Assembly: GCA_950295325.1 (NCBI GenBank)
Contig: OX485804.1
Span: forward strand, 34,410,001 to 34,474,000
DNA: 64,000 bases
DNA from: Polytrichum commune
Lineage: Eukaryota; Streptophyta; Polytrichopsida; Polytrichales; Polytrichaceae
Direction of reading: 5' to 3'
In this document: positions 59,205 through 64,000 of the stretch, one piece after another
Layout: every line of letters starts with the position of its first letter
Position numbering within the stretch: the stretch's first letter is position 1
Made by a program: the position numbers and the translations under genes
The notes under the pieces: model-generated
What the model was told of the DNA's origin: nothing
Database searches by the model: none
The model's input: only the letters and a program-made list of their open reading frames with translations

Positions 59205-59600
59205 TTCCAAGTCCTATTGGTTACATGTTGCGTGAACTTTTGGTTTTTTCTTTATTAATTTGAGGTATATTCTCTATATTCCTCTAGAACACTTGATAAT
59301 TTTTGTGAGGTCTTGTTCAACTGGGTTATTTCTCAAATTCACCGGTTCATCTTTGTAACTTAAAGTACAAAATTATCGCGAAGTCTCGAACTTCAACTGG
59401 GTTATTTCTCAAACTCACCGGTTCATCTTTGTAACTTAAGGTACCAAGTTATCGTGAAGTCTCGAACTTCAACTGGATTATTTCTCAAAATCAACCCATG
59501 CATCTTTGTAACTTTAGGTACCAAATTCTCTTGAAGTCTTGAACTGCAACCGCGTAATTTCTCAAAACCAACCAGTTCATCTAGACTAATCGCCAGTTCT
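59205..59600 (+). repeat. CCGGTT-motif repeat with core expanded in tandem (about 76-bp period, four units)
   Basis: The start of the family unit (TCCAAGTCCTATTGGTTACA, GAGGTATATTCTCTATATTC) is followed by four tandem copies of a block: TTGAACTTCAACTGGGTTAT, TTCTCAAACTCACCGGTTCA and TCTTTGTAACTTAAGGTACC, at about 59,310-59,590. Elsewhere the core is present once or twice. It ends with the CAGTTCTCCCCAGTTTT landmark. Confidence 0.75.
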
Positions 59601-59610
59601 CCCCAGTTTT

Positions 59611-59680
59611 CGCCCACACTTATTGGTGGTAGTGAATGGAGTTCACCCGTTCACTGCTGCCCACCACCAGTATGTGTGGA
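59611..59680. repeat. Hairpin of about 70 bp
   Basis: CCCACACTTATTGGTGGTAG and TGAA pair with TTCACTGCTGCCCACCACCA and GTATGTGTGG across a short centre (TGGAGTTCACCCG). It sits at the end of the preceding repeat unit. Confidence 0.55.
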
Positions 59681-59697
59681 CGGCCTATAAGATGGTT

Positions 59698-59860
59698 TTA
59701 CCCTTGCACGTGAGGCATAGGTGAACTTGTCGAGTGGGTTTGACCTCAATTATCGACCCTTTCGACGTTGTTTATGTTTTTGCCCTTGCACACGAGGCAT
59801 AGGTGAACTTGAAAAGTGAGTTTGACCTCAATTATTGACCCTTTCGACGTTGGTGGTGGT
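59698..59860 (+). repeat. 81-bp tandem duplication
   Basis: CCCTTGCACGTGAGGCATAG at 59,701 recurs as CCCTTGCACACGAGGCATAG at about 59,782. Both continue with GTGAACTTG, TTTGACCTCAATTAT and GACCCTTTCGACGTTG. Confidence 0.8.
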
Positions 59861-61439
59861 GCAATGCGTGGAATGGAGACATATCTAGTACCCATGGGTT
59901 GTGGTGTCAAGTTTGACCAAATACGGTTGCCTCTTAATTCTTTTTTGGCCTTGAAATTTTGTCTCAGTACCACATGGTAATTACAAACACAACAGAACTA
60001 AAGAAAGTAAATTACAACCATCACAATCAACATCCTCAACTTTGCCTTGTATCATAGTTGATGAAGTAGGAGTGGTGGTTGTTGTTGTTGCCACCAATGC
60101 TCTTGAGCCCTTCCCTATTGTCTTTCAAAATTACTAGAGCCAAAGAAAGTAAAGTACATTGATCAACCATTGTGGTTGCAGTTGGGTGAGAGGGTAATAC
60201 AATTGCACACCATCCATGTTAAAAACCTACCAACCCATTTGCATTTCGCTAATAATGTGGTTCTTTGAAGCTAATTTAGTGTCAACCAAGTGATTTGTTT
60301 GAACCTCCGGGCTACACACTGTTCATGAAGTTTTTGTTGAATGATAGAGAAGTCATACACTCATCTGCAAAAAAATAATCTCATCTCAAGTGGTTGTGTA
60401 CAATTAACTGCTCTTGAGTGCAGTGATGGAGACTCGAGGCTTAGGATTTATGGTAGTCATGTTAAGGAGTCTAATGAAAACCTACCACTTTTTAAGTTTA
60501 AAGGCTATATCATGCCAACATAATTCCACCAACCTAAAATGCCAATATGTCTTATGTTATTTTTTCTTTAAAAGAAACTCCAAGCTATATGGGTTTCCAT
60601 TGTTTTCACCTTCGACTTGCACGACTGCCATGCATCCTTGGTCAAACACCCAGGGACCAAATACTTGGCAAAAAGGAACCAATGCACACAAGTGTACTTT
60701 CATGCATCCAATCAAAACCCCCCGACATAGTATCTAGGTTGGAAGTCAATTCCTAAAGATAGCTTGACGCGGGAATCACCTAGCTTCAAAAACCTCAAGG
60801 TAATCTCGCACAAAACAATTAAACAACGAACCCACGAGGGATAGTTTAGTTCCCATCACGCATGAATGAGAGGCACACTCTTTTGCAATAACTTCCTCTT
60901 TGCCAAGGAGACGCGGCGTCTTCATAAACCCGTCCATCAAAAAGGTAACAACTTAATTAGCAAACCATCCTATAATTTGGAAATGGATACTTTTACACTT
61001 TAAAACTCCAAAAGTATCACCAAAAACCCAAATTAGTCTAGGGGTCCCACTCGACACCAATCAATTCTCAACCTCATAGCTAGGGGCTTTGTTTCTACTC
61101 TAACCCCACACTAAATAAGCCCATGACGAATGCGTTTACGCTTCCAAAGCTCAACTTAAATTATCCATCACGTGCATCCGTGGTCAACCCTCTGCCAACA
61201 ATGCGGCCTTAATTATAATGTAAATTATAAGAGTGGACCACAGATTGGCCATGGAACTTTACAAAGTCGCATAGATCTTGATGTTGGCACTTGAACCTTG
61301 CCTTTTAAAGTGGCCTCCGGAATAGTTGCTTGTTGCCCCTTCAACAATTGGGAGGCTACATGTTCCATGCTTACAGTAGCAGTTTGGCAGTTTGGAATAG
61401 TTGGAGGTCATTGTTGGACCACGGTTTTTTGTATATTTT
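59861..61439. other. No gene recognised
   Basis: A GTTGTTGTTGTTG tract lies near 60,078. The 107-codon plus-strand frame at 60,414-60,737 has no recognisable domain. Confidence 0.5.
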
Positions 61440-61670
61440 TTTTTGTGGTAATTACACTGCTTATCCCGATGAGTGCATGTTACTTTTGGTAGTTACGCAA
61501 TGCTATAACTATTCAATGAGAATGTGATGTTTTACGAAGCAAGGTCGTGTATATTCTACACTGTCCAAATAACCTCTTGAACTTTCGTTAGTAGAAATTG
61601 AACTCCTGAGTAAGTTGTTGTCGTGTTGCGTAACTCCGAATAGTAATACACACCGACTGAGACAGTCGAC
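61440..61670. mobile_element. Possible MITE family M relative
   Basis: TGTTACTTTTGGTAGTTACG and CAATGCTATAAC on the left pair with the complement of GTTGCGTAACTCCGAATAG and TAATACACACCG on the right. The GTTAC(G/A)CAATGCTAT(A) core is shared with copies M1 and M2. The ends are less clear. Confidence 0.4.
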
Positions 61671-62182
61671 GTAGCCACTCCTGAAGGATCGTGGACTCGG
61701 GGGATGTTTACACCATGGATCACAAGGTCGTCCCAAGGCCCTGTGAAATTCGTGATTGGTTGTTGAACTCGTCCTGGGACCACTTCGGTTTACACCAAGG
61801 AAAAAAATGTTAGAGTGATTATGGAGTTCGAGGTCCCTGAAAGACATATTTTAAGGCCTACATTGTCCACTTATATGGTCCAACGGGTTTTGCGGTGGAA
61901 AAGGCAGAAGAGGTGTGTTGGTAGAAAAAGGCAAGGACCCATGGTAGAGAAATATTGTTATAATGATATTTTAATGAAAGTGTTTTTGGGGTAGAGAGAA
62001 GACAAGAGAAGACAAAAGAATGCTCAAACTTGGATTTTTTTTTCAAAACGGCCCTTTTTGGACATACATTGACAAAAATCAACACATTCACTTCGTGGTG
62101 CATGGTCATTCCTCTTGGTCCACATTCGGTTAACACCTAGTGAGGGGCCCAAAGGCTTTGTAAATTGTTTTTTTAAGAAATC

Positions 62183-62272
62183 AGACCATGAAAGTTGGAC
62201 CATGAAGTCGAAGCATGGCTAAAGGCCATCTTCCATGGTCCAACTTCATGGTCCATAGTGTGAACCGGCCCT
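62183..62272. repeat. Hairpin ending in a GGGCCGGTTCACA-type terminus
   Basis: GACCATGAAAGTTGGACCAT pairs with ATGGTCCAACTTCATGGTCC (62,183-62,255). Immediately right, TGTGAACCGGCCC is the complement of the left end of the element at 56,004. It is probably the right end of a related element whose left end I could not find. Confidence 0.5.
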
Positions 62273-63120
62273 CATTGGGACACCTTTGAGGCCCAAGAGG
62301 GTTGAGAGGGGTTATTGTACATTATTATTTTGGTGTCCTCTCCTTTGGACCCTACGATCATGGGGATCAATGGTCTAGATTGTGGGCATGGAAAGGAGAG
62401 GGTTATGATCTGTGGGAGAGTCCTCTTCTCAATCCTAGAACTCCACCTCATGTGCCAAATGGTTATGTGCATTGTAAAGAAAATACGGTCCGATTTTCCT
62501 TATTCTTAACTTACGATTAAAGGAGATGAAAGAAAACAAGGCGCGAGACGATCACATGAAAAAATCGAGACTTTTAGTGATAATTTAGATAATGTGGGAA
62601 TAAGATGGGGTTTAACACGATGGGCCCCACACACTTAAAATGTAAGAGTACATGCAATCTATGCACCTATCAAAACAATGGGGTTGTGAAGTGGGTGTGA
62701 AGCTCTTTGGGTCATAAATATTTTTAGAGTTATCCTTACAAGGTGAGGGCATGTGGCGAAGTGTGCTCAATACCGTGTGATTGGTCATGAGTTGAGTTCT
62801 TGGCCAATACGACACATGAGTCGTAGATAATTGGAAGAGAACCTCAATTGGAGCAAATCTCAATTGGCCACATGTGATTTGGCATAGCTTGCACAAAGAA
62901 GAAGAACTCTGGTCTCCGGAGGAGGCCTGAGTGAATAGAGTGTCTGTTCGTAGAACATCCTAGGCCACGCCCTAGGGCGATGGGGTTAGATGTAAAACTA
63001 CTTCACCCTTTGCAAGGAGTAGACACTATATTTAATAACTAATGATCATTACTGGTAACCAGTGACATGTAATCGTCTTTAGCCAGAAGATGTCCAGTAG
63101 TCATGGCATTGTTTTAGGGG
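62273..63120. other. No gene recognised
   Basis: The stretch CTGAGTGAATAGAGTGTCTG and TTCGTAGAAC near 62,930 resembles CTGGCGTGAATAAAGTGTCC and GTTCGTAAT near 55,620, so a further weak repeat may be present. No coding signature. Confidence 0.45.
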
Positions 63121-63154
63121 TAAGGGAGGGTGGGTTGTAATTTTATTTGTTTGT

Positions 63155-63677
63155 TTATGTTAAGTCTTGGAGGTCTATGGTGGGTTGTTGGTTCTCTAGT
63201 CTACGTTTATGGACTAGTATTGAGTGTGCATATTGTGTGGCAATTATGTTAATTTGTTTAAATGTACTTTTAATTTTCATGACTGGAAGTTTAAGTATTT
63301 TTTCTAGTTTATTCATTGATGGGGTGTGTGTTGTGGCCCTTGCACCTGTGACTAATACCATGAGTGGGGCTACATTTCACCCTCTTGTTATGATGTTGTT
63401 GATGAGCGGTTGATATTTTGTGGTTTTCCTTTCAAGGATTTTTGTGGCAAATATATCATTACAATATGTAATTTCTATAAATTAAATGGTGATTTATGAT
63501 GCATGGGTTTCTGGTGGGGGTGATTGTACCGGTGGCCAATGACGCATAGTATGTCAGGTGTAATAGGTTGGGCATTGGACCAGGGTTGGTTTTAATATCT
63601 TCACATTTTAATAATAAAAGGTGGTTGGAGAAGATGTATGCTTTGAATATTTTATATTGTGGGCTTTGAGTGTTCAT
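63155..63677 (-). pseudogene. Decayed non-LTR retrotransposon fragment with a 2A-like motif
   Basis: The minus-strand frame from 63,677 reads a basic leader, then a leucine run and CEDIKTNPGP (motif residues 27-34, about 63,599-63,576). A short leucine-rich stretch followed by GDIExNPGP close to the start of the protein is characteristic of the N-terminus of several non-LTR retrotransposon ORFs, where the 2A-like sequence may cause ribosome skipping or act as a signal. Here Lys replaces the conserved Glu. The frame stops at 63,459, and a second minus frame (63,361-63,155), with FKQINIIATQYAHSILVHKR, may be the continuation after frameshifts. The A/C-rich minus strand upstream (to about 63,940) fits a leader. 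No endonuclease or reverse transcriptase domain lies within the window. Confidence 0.5.
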
Positions 63678-64000
63678 TTTTGGGTTTGGTTTGAGAGGAA
63701 ATTTGGTGTTGATGGGGTGTGTTGTATGAGGAAATATGTTTTGTTATAATATTGTATAGTTGGTTTGTTATTTTTGGCTCCTTGGTATATTGGTTTGGTT
63801 GTTTTTGTATTTATAATATGTTTTTCCTTGAGGTTGGTAGAGGTGAGTGTTTCTATTGGGATGGTGGTATTTATGAATACAATTTTATTTTATTTATGAG
63901 TTTTTAGGGGGTTTATATATTTGTTTTTGTTTTTGGAAGTGCCACGGTGTAGATCGAGCTTAGTTTAACGCCATTAAGTCATCTTTATCGCTAGATGAAT

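Noticed and set aside
63719-63907. Hydrophobic open frame on the plus strand at the right end.
   Set aside because: The strand is T/G-rich, which gives spurious hydrophobic frames; the minus strand here looks like the leader of the retrotransposon relic.
1-64000. CRISPR arrays, bacterial operons, rRNA or tRNA genes.
   Set aside because: No array with regular spacers, no ribosome-binding sites or operon structure, and no cloverleaf-like or rRNA-like sequence was recognised; the sequence is eukaryotic nuclear DNA.

Overview
The window reads as nuclear DNA of a land plant. The evidence is spliced genes with GT-AG introns, an intronless EXORDIUM-like (phosphate-induced protein 1) gene, a plant-style bHLH factor with a C-terminal ACT-like region, a captured exon matching the plant peroxisomal NAD carrier, long AT-rich gene-poor stretches and many decayed repeats. 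I cannot name the species. The repeat load and the transposon types would fit a large repeat-rich genome such as a lycophyte, fern or gymnosperm, but this is a guess.

Layout. 1-21.5 kb has no convincing gene. It holds several dispersed repeat families: a CCGGTT-motif family at 6.2-7.6 kb with a large hairpin, a 219-bp duplication at 1.9-2.4 kb, a 144-bp duplication at 4.8-5.1 kb, a 27-bp minisatellite at 13.3 kb, and a family repeated through 17.6-21.5 kb. 22.96-24.01 kb is an intact single-exon EXORDIUM-like gene behind CT-rich leader DNA. 24.4-29.6 kb is repeat relics.

29.6-39.0 kb is the richest part. A degenerate tandem array, perhaps once LRR-coding, has been split by two transposons. 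The first (about 30.04-36.90 kb) has subterminal repeats rich in ACAATATTGT and ATTGTTTC, a five-exon C-terminal part of a Plavaka-like (CACTA-related) transposase on the minus strand, captured exons of a peroxisomal NAD carrier and of a probable CCC1/VIT-family protein in its middle, and an apparently intact seven-exon gene of unknown function on the plus strand. The second is a complete 1300-bp non-autonomous hAT-type element (37,561-38,860) with 15-bp perfect terminal inverted repeats and an 8-bp target-site duplication.

39-49.5 kb has no intact gene. It carries a 1.33-kb foldback element (41.88-43.2 kb), a MITE and more copies of the repeat families. 49.84-52.32 kb is a complete three-exon bHLH gene on the minus strand, with a probable upstream region to about 53.5 kb. 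54-64 kb is repeat-rich: a 1.73-kb element with GGGCCGGTTC-type ends, several short-period tandem arrays, palindromic elements, and at the right end a decayed non-LTR retrotransposon fragment with a 2A-like motif.

Only three genes look intact: the EXORDIUM-like gene, the bHLH gene and the unknown gene inside the Plavaka-like element. I see no functional link between them. Spliced structures were derived by eye from splice sites and reading phase, and repeat families by eye-comparison within the window, so their ends are approximate.
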